A DNA stretch of 11,819 nt. Origin: Peptococcaceae bacterium UBA7185. GTDB taxonomy: Bacteria > Bacillota > Peptococcia > Peptococcales > Peptococcaceae. Position 1 is the stretch's first letter, and the number at the start of each line of letters is the position of its first letter. The DNA is taken from assembly GCA_002491065.1 (NCBI GenBank), contig DKVF01000089.1, forward strand, positions 1-11,819. Direction: 5' to 3'. The notes under the pieces are model-generated. The model was not told the DNA's origin and did no database searches. It saw nothing but the letters and a program-made list of their open reading frames with translations. The position numbers were made by a program, and so were the translations under genes. Below are positions 1-6,095 of the stretch, piece after piece.

Positions 1-767
1 AGCAAAGCTGCTACAAGTACAGCAGAAATCATCAGGAATAGAGATTTTTTGTGAGAGAAGCTGTATTCTTCTGCAGCCTGCGGAATACAGTCGAAACCGA
101 TGAAAGCCCAAGGCGTCATAGCAACGACTGCAAAAATGCAGGCAAATTTACTGCGGCCGCCGTCTGTTTGAAATGCCGGCGTTAAATTTACAAAGTCATG
201 GCACTGGAACAGAACAATGGCAGTGACGGCAACAATAGAACCTACTAAAATCAGAGAAACAGCTGTTTGCAGCATACCTGATCCTTTTACACCTTTGATA
301 TTTAAATATGCAAGAGCGATGAGAAAGAAAGAGGCGATTAAGATTTCACCGGCATAGACATCCCAACCAGCGATGGAATAAAGCTTCCCAACCTGAATAA
401 TTCCGGGAAAGAGATAGCGACTGATAAGACCTACAGCAGTGGCATTTAACGGAATAAGAGACCAGTAAGCTAGAATAAGCGCCCAGCCGCAGATAAAGCC
501 GTGTATTTTACCGAAAGCGGAATCTGCGTAGACAAATTCGCCGCCGGACACAGGAAATCTTTGAATCAGGTATCCATAGCTTAAACTGATAAGAATCACG
601 ATGCCGGCGCCAAGCAGCATGCCGATGGCCATTCCCAACGGTCCGGCTTTGGGCAGAAAAGCATTGCCGGGCAGTACAAAACATCCCCAGCCTACAATAG
701 CGCCTAGTGCCAATCCCCATACGTCAATGGGGCGCAATTCTTTTTTGAAGCTTTCTTCTTGTGACAT
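1..767 (-). CDS. APC-superfamily amino acid permease, 3' end outside window
   Basis: This is a membrane transporter that probably moves an amino acid or related amine across the cytoplasmic membrane; the substrate cannot be told. About 255 residues are visible from the N terminus and the frame runs off the left edge without a stop. TM1 carries the APC-type glycine-rich motif GAIVGWGCFVLPG (about residues 22-34). The loop after TM2 has GGEFVYADSAFGKIHGFICGW (residues about 75-95, split here only for position), the usual family signature. WAFIGFDCIPQAAEEY near residues 222-237 matches the conserved TM6/loop region of the family. Several hydrophobic segments of 18-22 residues are visible between these. 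The start ATG (765-767) is preceded by AGGAGG at 775-780, a good spacing. It has its own promoter (878-907). The family is secure; a subfamily such as glutamate/GABA, YfnA-like or lysine exporter is not assigned. Confidence 0.93.
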   Translation of the reverse strand, partial: MSQEESFKKELRPIDVWGLALGAIVGWGCFVLPGNAFLPKAGPLGMAIGMLLGAGIVILISLSYGYLIQRFPVSGGEFVYADSAFGKIHGFICGWALILAYWSLIPLNATAVGLISRYLFPGIIQVGKLYSIAGWDVYAGEILIASFFLIALAYLNIKGVKGSGMLQTAVSLILVGSIVAVTAIVLFQCHDFVNLTPAFQTDGGRSKFACIFAVVAMTPWAFIGFDCIPQAAEEYSFSHKKSLFLMISAVLVAAL

Positions 768-877
768 GAGATAACCTCCTAGTGAAATAAATGAAATGGA
801 AAAAGAAATTTACGTGCTAAATACGCAGATATGTCATTTATTATTAATATATCACAACGTAAATAGCTTCTATACTA

Positions 878-907
878 AGTATAAATAATTTCCGCACTAT
901 ATGGCAA
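878..907 (-). promoter_or_regulatory. Sigma-A promoter of the amino acid permease, with palindrome over the -10
   Basis: On the minus strand, TTGCCA (907-902) and TATACT (883-878) are separated by 18 nt, giving a predicted start near 871-872 and a leader of about 100 nt. The -10 lies in a 13-base perfect palindrome, TATACTTAGTATA (871-883), which spans the predicted start and could bind a dimeric repressor. Inside the leader, TTTACGT (809-815) and ACGTAAA (857-863) form a 7-bp inverted repeat enclosing about 41 nt. The promoter call rests on hexamer match and spacing only. Confidence 0.65.
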
Positions 908-975
908 TGGTAGCACAGCTAAGTTTTTTTGTATTAAAGCACAGAGGAAAAATATTTTACAGGAACAAAAGCGAG

Positions 976-1024
976 AAAAACAGAAGGGAGCGCTCATAGG
1001 TGAGGAGCGCTCCCTTCTGTTTTT
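976..1024. terminator. Strong bidirectional intrinsic terminator
   Basis: Bases 976-995 and 1005-1024 are exact reverse complements, giving a 20-bp stem with a 9-nt loop. The GC-rich core is GAAGGGAGCGCTC. The stem ends in five A on the left and five T on the right, so a T-run follows the hairpin on both strands. On the minus strand it ends the short transcript starting near 1098, or read-through from the 1279-1518 gene, before the permease promoter. It would also stop any plus-strand transcript. Confidence 0.9.
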
Positions 1025-1098
1025 AAGTAGTGGGTAAACTACAAAAATGCAAGAGAAGACGTGCTGCCATTGCAGCTTGTACAACATATTGCATCTTC
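976..1098 (-). ncRNA. Candidate structured small RNA of about 120 nt, no known family recognised
   Basis: A promoter with extended -10 (1105-1134) points at a transcript starting near 1098, and the strong terminator 976-1024 ends it. Between them the minus strand has nested stems: ATGCAA (1094-1089) can pair with TTGCAT (1052-1047), enclosing the hairpin GCTGC-AATG-GCAGC (1076-1063). A further hairpin GTAGT-TTACCC-ACTAC lies at 1042-1027, directly before the terminator. Two loops are C-rich: TTACCC in the third stem and CTCACCTAT in the terminator loop. The latter contains a complement of the Shine-Dalgarno sequence AGGTGA. A 23-codon frame (1094-1023) starts only about 4 nt after the predicted 5' end without a ribosome site, so I regard the product as RNA. 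The alternative is an untranslated tail of the upstream gene. No expression evidence is available. Confidence 0.45.
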
Positions 1099-1104
1099 AA
1101 ATGT

Positions 1105-1134
1105 AGTATACCACAAAGTATCGGTTATTTACAA
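1105..1134 (-). promoter_or_regulatory. Extended -10 promoter driving the candidate small RNA
   Basis: Minus-strand TTGTAA (1134-1129) and TATACT (1110-1105) are 18 nt apart, and TGG directly before the -10 gives the TGn extended -10 element. The predicted start is near 1098. No protein gene with a ribosome site follows before the terminator at 1024-976. Confidence 0.6.
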
Positions 1135-1278
1135 GCGTACAATATTTCCTGTAAAAGATTTTTTGCAGTGGGAAGCTGTTTTTGTTGTTTCAGGATGACG
1201 CAACATGATAAATGAGAACAGGCCGCCGTGTTTTTTAGTCCATTGGGGAAAGTACACTTGGCGGCCGGGAAAAACTGC

Positions 1279-1518
1279 TTACTGCATCATCTTAATTTTC
1301 AATAAGGAAACGCCCTGCAGCAGATCATCATTGAACTCACGACTGACTTGTTTTACCATGCGATTGACGCGAATCATATACTGCTCCAGTACCTTGCTGC
1401 TCTCTGCCCGCACGCGAGGCGAAATTTTACGAATACGGGCATATTCCCGCAACAACTGATAAAACTCATCTTGATATGCGTCCAATTTTTGCTGAAACGC
1501 CATTAATTCTGGATTCAT
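1279..1518 (-). CDS. Small helical hypothetical protein, 79 residues
   Basis: I do not recognise a family. The protein is charged, almost wholly helical in appearance, and lacks a signal peptide or membrane segment, so it is probably cytoplasmic. Hydrophobic residues recur at three/four spacing (for example FQQKLDAYQDEFYQLLREY, residues 8-26), suggesting a coiled coil or helical bundle. A basic stretch ARIRKISPRVRAESSKVL follows (about residues 27-44). There are no cysteines and no catalytic motif. The start is well supported: AGGAGGAGG sits about 7 nt before the ATG (1516-1518). The gene diverges from the DUF2975 operon. No clear sigma-A promoter is visible in 1540-1700 on this strand, and no terminator follows directly; the nearest strong one is 976-1024. 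The coding call is fairly sure; the function is unknown. Confidence 0.75.
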   Translation of the reverse strand: MNPELMAFQQKLDAYQDEFYQLLREYARIRKISPRVRAESSKVLEQYMIRVNRMVKQVSREFNDDLLQGVSLLKIKMMQ

Positions 1519-1636
1519 GATAGATTCCTCCTCCTTGGTTCTGCTATATGTATATTCGGCAGAGTGGGAAATATATCTGAAAAATAATTTGTGTATGGAA
1601 ATATCACGATAGAGTACTCCCTTAAGATAAAAGAGG

Positions 1637-1657
1637 ATTTATCGTTTTTCGATAAAT
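1637..1657. promoter_or_regulatory. 8-bp inverted repeat just upstream of the DUF2975 promoter, operator candidate
   Basis: ATTTATCG (1637-1644) and CGATAAAT (1650-1657) are exact reverse complements separated by five T. The repeat ends 5 nt before the -35 hexamer (1663). Such a position suits an activator or repressor site, possibly for the HTH protein encoded in the same operon. It could also act as a weak terminator for transcripts reaching it. The role is inferred from position only. Confidence 0.45.
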
Positions 1658-1662
1658 TTTGA

Positions 1663-1691
1663 TTGACAAACAATAAAATATTTTCTAAAAT
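1663..1691 (+). promoter_or_regulatory. Sigma-A promoter of the DUF2975-HTH-trmK-nif3 operon
   Basis: A consensus TTGACA (1663-1668) is followed after 17 nt by TAAAAT (1686-1691), predicting a start near 1698 and a short leader of about 24 nt before the TTG start codon. It is the best promoter match in the window. No other clear promoter is seen between here and the ABC importer genes. Confidence 0.8.
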
Positions 1692-1721
1692 AGTCATAAA
1701 TTATTTGCCGGAGGTGGAAGC

Positions 1722-2138
1722 TTGCCTATGTGGAATCACTCAAAATCGCTACTTTTAACAGCGGTATGGATTCGTGTGGCTTTGCTCGCATGGATTATAA
1801 TTGCGGTTGCTTTGCCATTTTGGCAGCAGAGTCGGGCAGTACTGGTATTGTTTTATTTCATTTTTCTTCCGATGCTGCTGGCTTTGTATGGATTGGACAG
1901 ACTGCTGCAGAGACTTCGACGGGGGCAGGTGTTCTCCGCGGAAAATCTCGCTTTACTGCGGCTTGTGAGTTGGATGTGTTTTTTCGCTGCGGTATTTCTT
2001 TTGGTGGCGGCCTGCCTGTGGCCCGTTTTGATACTGGGGGCAGGAGGTGTAGGGTTTCTGGGCCTGTTTGTGCGGGTCGTGAAAAATCTATTGGCTGAGG
2101 CCATTGTGCTGAAAGATGAAAATGATCTTACAATTTAA
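1722..2138 (+). CDS. DUF2975 family membrane protein
   Basis: This is a 138-residue integral membrane protein with four hydrophobic segments, at about residues 11-32, 38-58, 78-99 and 102-120. The loop RLRRGQVFSAENLALLR (about 64-80) and the C-terminal VVKNLLAEAIVLKDENDLTI (119-138) match the conserved regions I know from DUF2975. Family members are usually encoded beside a small YozG-like Cro/CI HTH protein, exactly as here. Their biochemical role is unknown; a membrane partner of the regulator is a reasonable inference. The start is taken as TTG (1722-1724) because GGAGG ends at 1714, 7 nt upstream. The in-frame ATG at 1728 is 13 nt away and is the alternative. It is the first gene after the promoter at 1663-1691. 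Confidence 0.85.
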   Translation: MPMWNHSKSLLLTAVWIRVALLAWIIIAVALPFWQQSRAVLVLFYFIFLPMLLALYGLDRLLQRLRRGQVFSAENLALLRLVSWMCFFAAVFLLVAACLWPVLILGAGGVGFLGLFVRVVKNLLAEAIVLKDENDLTI

Positions 2139-2260
2139 AAAAGATGAAGGCCGAGAAAGAAGAACAGCTGTCAAAGCGAAATCCAAAAACGCAGCAGTGA
2201 GAGACGGAGCGCAGGGTTGATTGAAAGAAAAAATGCAGGAAAAAGGTGGAGAAAGGTGTG

Positions 2261-2485
2261 ATGGGTGTGCCCATTGTGGTCAATTTGGATGTGATGCTGG
2301 CAAAACGAAAAATGTCATCAGGGCAATTAGCAGAACGCATTGGCATTACACCGGCTAATTTATCTATTTTGAAGAATAATAAAGCCAAAGCCATTCGCTT
2401 TTCGACATTGGAGCAGATCTGCAAGGCTTTGGATTGTCAGCCGGCGGATTTGTTGGTTTATGAGGAGGAAGAGGAACATGATTAA
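2261..2485 (+). CDS. YozG-like Cro/CI-type HTH transcriptional regulator
   Basis: This 74-residue protein is essentially one DNA-binding domain. NLDVMLAKRKMSSGQLAERI (8-27) contains helix 1 and the start of helix 2, and GITPANLSILKNNKAKAIRF (28-47) contains the turn and recognition helix. STLEQICKALDCQPADLL (48-65) is the closing part typical of XRE proteins of the YozG type. An acidic tail follows. It lies 122 nt after the DUF2975 gene, its usual partner, and its last 8 nt overlap the trmK start (ATGATTAA), implying translational coupling. The start is uncertain: ATG 2261 (AGGTGG about 11 nt upstream), GTG 2267 (giving MPIVVNL, as in many relatives) or GTG 2246. It probably regulates its own operon, perhaps through the inverted repeat at 1637-1657. 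Confidence 0.88.
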   Translation: MGVPIVVNLDVMLAKRKMSSGQLAERIGITPANLSILKNNKAKAIRFSTLEQICKALDCQPADLLVYEEEEEHD

Positions 2486-3191
2486 ATTATCACAGCGTTT
2501 GCAGGCCATAGCCCAGTTTGTTCCCCAGGGGGCGCAGGTGGCAGATATTGGCACCGACCATGGCTTTTTGCCCTGCTATTTGGTGCAGTGCGGGCAGGCG
2601 GACAGGGTGATTGCCTGCGATATCAATGAGCATCCCCTGGCAGTGGCACAAAAAAATATTGCCGACAGCCAGGTGGGAGAGAAGGTGCTTACCCGCTTGG
2701 GCAACGGTCTGCAGGTGATTGCCCCCGGCGAGGTGAATGTGGTCACCATTGCCGGGATGGGCGGCGCTTTAATGGTAGAAATCTTAAATGATGCGCCCCA
2801 GGTGGTGGACCGACTGCAGCGCATCATTTTACAGCCCAATATAGGCGCGGAGGCGGTGCGCATCTGGGCGGAAAAAAATCGCTGGCATATCGCAGCAGAG
2901 GATCTGGTGCGGGAAAATGAGCGGTTTTCTGTCATTCTGGTGTTAGAGCCGGGACGCAGCTTGCAGCCCATGTCGGCGGTAGAGCTCTATTTGGGTCCCA
3001 AGCTGTTAGCCGACCAGCATCCGCTGTTGGGACTGTATATCAGCGAGGAATGGGAGAAAGCGCAGCACATATTGGCCCAGTTGGCGCAGAGTGACAGCGA
3101 GGAGAGCCGTCAAAAGGAAAAATTGTTAAAACGGAAATGGGAAGATATCAATGGGGTGATTACATGTCGATTAGGTGTCAGTCTTTCATAA
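2478..3191 (+). CDS. trmK: tRNA (adenine(22)-N(1))-methyltransferase
   Basis: TrmK methylates N1 of adenine 22 in tRNA using S-adenosylmethionine in the cytoplasm. The protein has 237 residues, normal for the family (COG2384). Motif I is VADIGTDHGFLPCYL (21-35), the acidic residue of motif II is in VIACDIN (44-50), and VTIAGMGGALMVEIL (89-103) and ILQPN (117-121) are TrmK hallmarks. A helical C-terminal part (about 160-237) matches the coiled-coil extension of the Bacillus YqfN structure. I start at ATG 2478 because AGGAGG (2463-2468) lies 9 nt upstream; the longer in-frame start at 2460 would begin inside the acidic tail of the HTH gene. The HTH gene overlaps the start and nif3 overlaps the end, so this is a tight operon. 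Confidence 0.95.
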   Translation: MIKLSQRLQAIAQFVPQGAQVADIGTDHGFLPCYLVQCGQADRVIACDINEHPLAVAQKNIADSQVGEKVLTRLGNGLQVIAPGEVNVVTIAGMGGALMVEILNDAPQVVDRLQRIILQPNIGAEAVRIWAEKNRWHIAAEDLVRENERFSVILVLEPGRSLQPMSAVELYLGPKLLADQHPLLGLYISEEWEKAQHILAQLAQSDSEESRQKEKLLKRKWEDINGVITCRLGVSLS

Positions 3192-4282
3192 AGGCAATGG
3201 AGCAGTGGGCGCCTCTATCTTACGCAGAGGAATGGGACAATCCCGGCTTGCAGGTCGGAGACCGGCAGAAAGAGATTCACAAAGTGCTGGTAGCGCTCAC
3301 GCCAGGTGAAGCAGCGGCGGAGGCGGCAGTGCGTGTAGGCGCAGATATGCTCCTGACGCACCATCCGCTAATTTTTAAGCCGATAAAGCAGATTTCCGGT
3401 GACGATGCGCTGGGCCGTACGTTGTTAAAGCTAATTCGCAATGACATCAATTTCTATTGTGCCCACACCAATCTGGATATTGCCGCTGGCGGGGTAAACG
3501 ATGTGCTGACAGCGGCGCTGGGGTTGCGGCAGATAGTGCCTTTGGCGGATATTGCGCGGGAAATTTGCTATAAAGTGGTTGTGTATGTACCGGCAGGTTA
3601 TGAGGAAACTGTGCGGCAGGCCATGTGTCAGGCAGGTGCAGGTTTTGTGGGAAATTACAGCAACAGCACCTTTCAGGTGAGAGGTACAGGCACTTTTTTG
3701 CCGAAAGAAGGCTGCAAGCCCTTTTTAGGAGAGCCAGGCCGTATGGAATATGCCGATGAATACCGTCTGGAAACCATTGTGCCGCAAAAAGCTCTGGCGG
3801 CAGTGATTCAGGCGATGGAAAAGGTCCATCCCTATGAGGAAGTTGCTTATGATGTGTTCCGTTTGGAAAACGGCGGAGCAAAACGGGGCATTGGTCGTAT
3901 GGGACGTCTGGCACAACCCATGTCCTTTGCGGAATTTTTAACCTTTACAGGAAAACAGCTGCAGTGTCCCCATCTGGCATATCAGGGCTCGCTGGAGAAG
4001 CAAATCCAAACTGTGGCGCTTTGCGGCGGTAGCGGCGTTTCCTATCTGCGAGCTGCCCAAAAAGCAGGGGCTGATGTGTATGTGACCGGCGATGTGAAAT
4101 ACCATGATGCACAGGCTGCCAGCGAGCTGGGCTTATGCGTGGTGGATGCCGGTCATTTCGGCACTGAACGGCTCATTGTGCAGGCTCTGGCGGAATTTGC
4201 CGAAAAACAGGGCGTAGAAGCGGTTGTCTTCGAGGAAGAAGATTACATCCAACACTGGCACAACAATGCTGCTGCGTTCTGA
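3164..4282 (+). CDS. yqfO: Nif3-like dinuclear metal-centre protein (YqfO/DUF34 type)
   Basis: This is a member of the NIF3/DUF34 family, hexameric proteins with a two-metal site whose biochemical role is not settled (GTP cyclohydrolase-like and metal-insertion roles have been proposed). At 372 residues it is the long YqfO form, with the two NIF3 halves (about 1-130 and 240-372) split by a CutA/PII-like insert (about 135-238, including VHPYEEVAYDVFRLEN). Likely metal ligands are visible: LTHHPLIF (His66, His67), CAHTNLD (His101, Asp105) and DAGHFGTE (His331, Glu335). I use ATG 3164 with GGGGTGA about 5 nt upstream; an in-frame ATG at 3137 would lie further inside trmK. The gene overlaps the last 28 nt of trmK, the usual neighbour in Firmicutes. 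No terminator follows before the ABC importer. Confidence 0.94.
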   Translation: MSIRCQSFIKAMEQWAPLSYAEEWDNPGLQVGDRQKEIHKVLVALTPGEAAAEAAVRVGADMLLTHHPLIFKPIKQISGDDALGRTLLKLIRNDINFYCAHTNLDIAAGGVNDVLTAALGLRQIVPLADIAREICYKVVVYVPAGYEETVRQAMCQAGAGFVGNYSNSTFQVRGTGTFLPKEGCKPFLGEPGRMEYADEYRLETIVPQKALAAVIQAMEKVHPYEEVAYDVFRLENGGAKRGIGRMGRLAQPMSFAEFLTFTGKQLQCPHLAYQGSLEKQIQTVALCGGSGVSYLRAAQKAGADVYVTGDVKYHDAQAASELGLCVVDAGHFGTERLIVQALAEFAEKQGVEAVVFEEEDYIQHWHNNAAAF

Positions 4283-4347
4283 CAGCAGTGAACAGTGTGT
4301 CAGATTGGAAGATGAGCAGATAAAAAACAGAAAGGTACGGGAGACAG

Positions 4348-5310
4348 ATGAATAAAAAAAACATAAGTAAATTGCTCAGCGCACTATTGCTGGTGATGCT
4401 GGTGCTGACTGGCTGCAGTGGAACAGAAAAAGCAGAGGCAGAAGCCTTGCAGGTGGGACTGCTGCGCATCGACGACAGCTTTCCCTTTTATGTAGCCCAA
4501 AAGGAAGGGCTTTTCGAAAAACACAACGTACAAGTGAATTTACAGAATTTCAGCAGCGGCCGTGATCAGGCTACTGCGCTGCAGGGCGGTCAGCTGGATG
4601 TGCTGATGACCGACCCGGTGGTGGCCGCGCTGTCCATCAAAGGCGGCTCCGATGTGCGCATTGTGGCCACGGCCTTGGGTGCAACCCAGGAAGAAGGGCG
4701 GTTCTTGATTGTGTCCGCGCCAAACAGCGGTATTACCTCTCCTGAGCAGCTGGAAGGACATACCTTGGCCATTTCCAACAATACGATGATGGATTATCTG
4801 GTGGAGCAATATGAAACCGTATTCCATCTGCAAAAAGATAAAATTACCACGGTGAATATGCCCGATTTGATGCTGCGCACCACAACATTATTGGAAGGAA
4901 AAGAAATTGACGCGGCAATTCTGCCCGATCCGCTGGCTGCTTATGCCGTGGCGGAAGGGGCCAATGTAGTCATTGATGATACCCAGCTGGAGGAAAATTT
5001 TTCCCAGTCCACAGTTGCCGTGACCAAGGAAGCCATTGAGAACAAGAGAGAGCAGATCAGCGCCATGCTGGACGCCTGTGATGAAGCCATTGCCTTGATT
5101 AATCAGAATCCAGAAAAATATCAGGCCTACGCGCTGGAATGTGCCAACGTACCTGAATCCCTGGCTGACAGTTATCCTACGCCTACCTTTACGGCACGGA
5201 CTGTGCCCAGTGCAGAGGATATCGCCCGGGTCAATGCCTGGCTGGTAGAGCGCGGATTGTTGGAGCAGGCTTATGCATATGAAGAAATGGTAGACGACAG
5301 CTTTATTTAG
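4348..5310 (+). CDS. ABC importer substrate-binding lipoprotein, SsuA/TauA/ThiY-like
   Basis: This is the extracytoplasmic receptor of a three-component importer. The 320-residue protein starts with a lipoprotein signal: MNKK, a hydrophobic stretch (9-20), then lipobox LTGC with Cys23 as the lipidated residue. The mature part has the NMT1/THI5-like fold signature: VGLLRIDDSFPFYVAQKEG, then GLFEKHNVQVNL, then GGQLDVLMTDPVVAALSIKGG, which is the usual binding-cleft region. Members take up sulfonates, taurine, nitrate, thiamin precursors or other small organics; specificity cannot be read here. The ATG follows GGGAG about 6 nt upstream and 65 nt after nif3. That gap has no clear promoter and is too short for a TPP riboswitch, so expression from the upstream operon is likely. 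Confidence 0.9.
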   Translation: MNKKNISKLLSALLLVMLVLTGCSGTEKAEAEALQVGLLRIDDSFPFYVAQKEGLFEKHNVQVNLQNFSSGRDQATALQGGQLDVLMTDPVVAALSIKGGSDVRIVATALGATQEEGRFLIVSAPNSGITSPEQLEGHTLAISNNTMMDYLVEQYETVFHLQKDKITTVNMPDLMLRTTTLLEGKEIDAAILPDPLAAYAVAEGANVVIDDTQLEENFSQSTVAVTKEAIENKREQISAMLDACDEAIALINQNPEKYQAYALECANVPESLADSYPTPTFTARTVPSAEDIARVNAWLVERGLLEQAYAYEEMVDDSFI

Positions 5311-5336
5311 AAATCAAGAAGAATGAAGGGAAGAAG

Positions 5337-6095
5337 ATGTTAGATGCGGAGAATGTGGTGCTGCGCTATGCACGAACGGATGGCGGGCAGCAGATCGTGT
5401 TGGATCATGTCAATCTGACAATAGAACAGGGAGAACGCTGGGCGGTGATTGGGCCATCGGGCTGCGGGAAAAGTTCCCTTTTGCATTTGCTGGCCGGTTT
5501 GGCACAGCCAAATTCCGGTGAGGTGTTGTATCAGGGACAACGGTTAAAAAAACCCCACCCAGAGATCAGCGTGATTTTACAGGAGTACGGTTTGTTCCCT
5601 TGGAAGACTGTGGCGCAGAATGTGGCTTTGCCTTTGCTGCTGCAAAAACGTCCGAAAAAGGAAATCAAAGAGCGGACAAATGATTTGCTGCAGACGCTAC
5701 AGCTCGGGGAACACGCCAAAAAATATCCTGCACAGCTATCCGGCGGGCAGCGCCAGCGGATTGCCATTGCCCGGGCGCTTATTGCCCAACCCAAGGTCTT
5801 GCTGATGGACGAGCCTTTTTCCGCGTTGGACGCTTTGACCCGCGAGAATTTGCAGAATATCGTATTGGACTTGTGTGAACAGCAGCAGTTGACACTGGTC
5901 ATTGTAACCCACAGCATCGAAGAAGCAATTTTTCTGGGACAGAAGATTGCAGTATTCTCTGACCACAGCGGAACGCTGCGGCATATTGCAGAGAATGGGC
6001 ACAGCGGGCAGGCAAACTATCGCGGCACTGCAGATTTTTATGAGCATTGTAATCTGCTGCGCAGCTGGATTGGAGGACAAGTTCATGAAAACTAA
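5337..6095 (+). CDS. ABC importer ATP-binding protein, SsuB/TauB-like
   Basis: This is the cytoplasmic ATPase of the importer, 252 residues, the expected size. All motifs are intact: Walker A GPSGCGKS (39-46), Q-loop LQEYGLFPW (81-89), signature LSGGQ (134-138), Walker B VLLMDEP (154-160) with catalytic Glu159, D-loop SALD (162-165) and switch His192 in THSIEEA. The Q-loop and SIEEA region are typical of nitrate/sulfonate/taurine-type ATPases. AAGGG precedes the ATG by about 6 nt, 26 nt after the lipoprotein gene, and the 3' end overlaps the permease gene by 11 nt. The last 40 residues are divergent and of no recognised function. Confidence 0.95.
   Translation: MLDAENVVLRYARTDGGQQIVLDHVNLTIEQGERWAVIGPSGCGKSSLLHLLAGLAQPNSGEVLYQGQRLKKPHPEISVILQEYGLFPWKTVAQNVALPLLLQKRPKKEIKERTNDLLQTLQLGEHAKKYPAQLSGGQRQRIAIARALIAQPKVLLMDEPFSALDALTRENLQNIVLDLCEQQQLTLVIVTHSIEEAIFLGQKIAVFSDHSGTLRHIAENGHSGQANYRGTADFYEHCNLLRSWIGGQVHEN

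Larger units (their letters stand above)
768..1278. other. Gene-free intergenic region with two minus-strand promoters and a terminator
   Basis: About 510 bases separate the permease start from the stop of the 79-residue minus-strand gene. No reading frame here has a plausible ribosome site and protein-like composition. The stretch holds, from left to right, the permease leader and promoter, a strong hairpin with T-runs on both sides (976-1024), a short structured segment, and a second minus-strand promoter (1105-1134). Between 1135 and 1278 the only visible structure is an inverted repeat GGCCGCC/GGCGGCC (about 1219-1225 and 1261-1267) with a loop of roughly 35 nt. It may be a weak 3' end for the 1279-1518 gene, but no T-run follows it on the minus strand. 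Confidence 0.7.

Noticed and set aside
1023..1094. A 23-codon minus-strand frame inside the candidate small RNA, ending right before the terminator
   Set aside because: The ATG lies about 4 nt from the predicted 5' end and has no ribosome site. A leader peptide with attenuation is possible in principle, but the next gene has its own promoter beyond the terminator.
1030..1459. Two plus-strand frames of 61 and 84 codons
   Set aside because: Neither has a ribosome site; the second is antisense to the better supported 79-residue minus-strand gene, and the first crosses the small-RNA promoter with Cys/Phe-rich composition.
2116..2220. A 34-codon basic frame between the DUF2975 and HTH genes
   Set aside because: No ribosome site, overlaps the end of the DUF2975 gene, and composition is that of shifted coding sequence.
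3447..3914. A 155-codon minus-strand frame inside nif3
   Set aside because: It is a shadow of the well-supported plus-strand gene, has no ribosome site and an atypical composition rich in Pro, Ser and His.
4283..4347. A riboswitch (for example TPP) in front of the binding-protein gene
   Set aside because: The gap is only 65 nt and shows no THI-box or other conserved riboswitch core.
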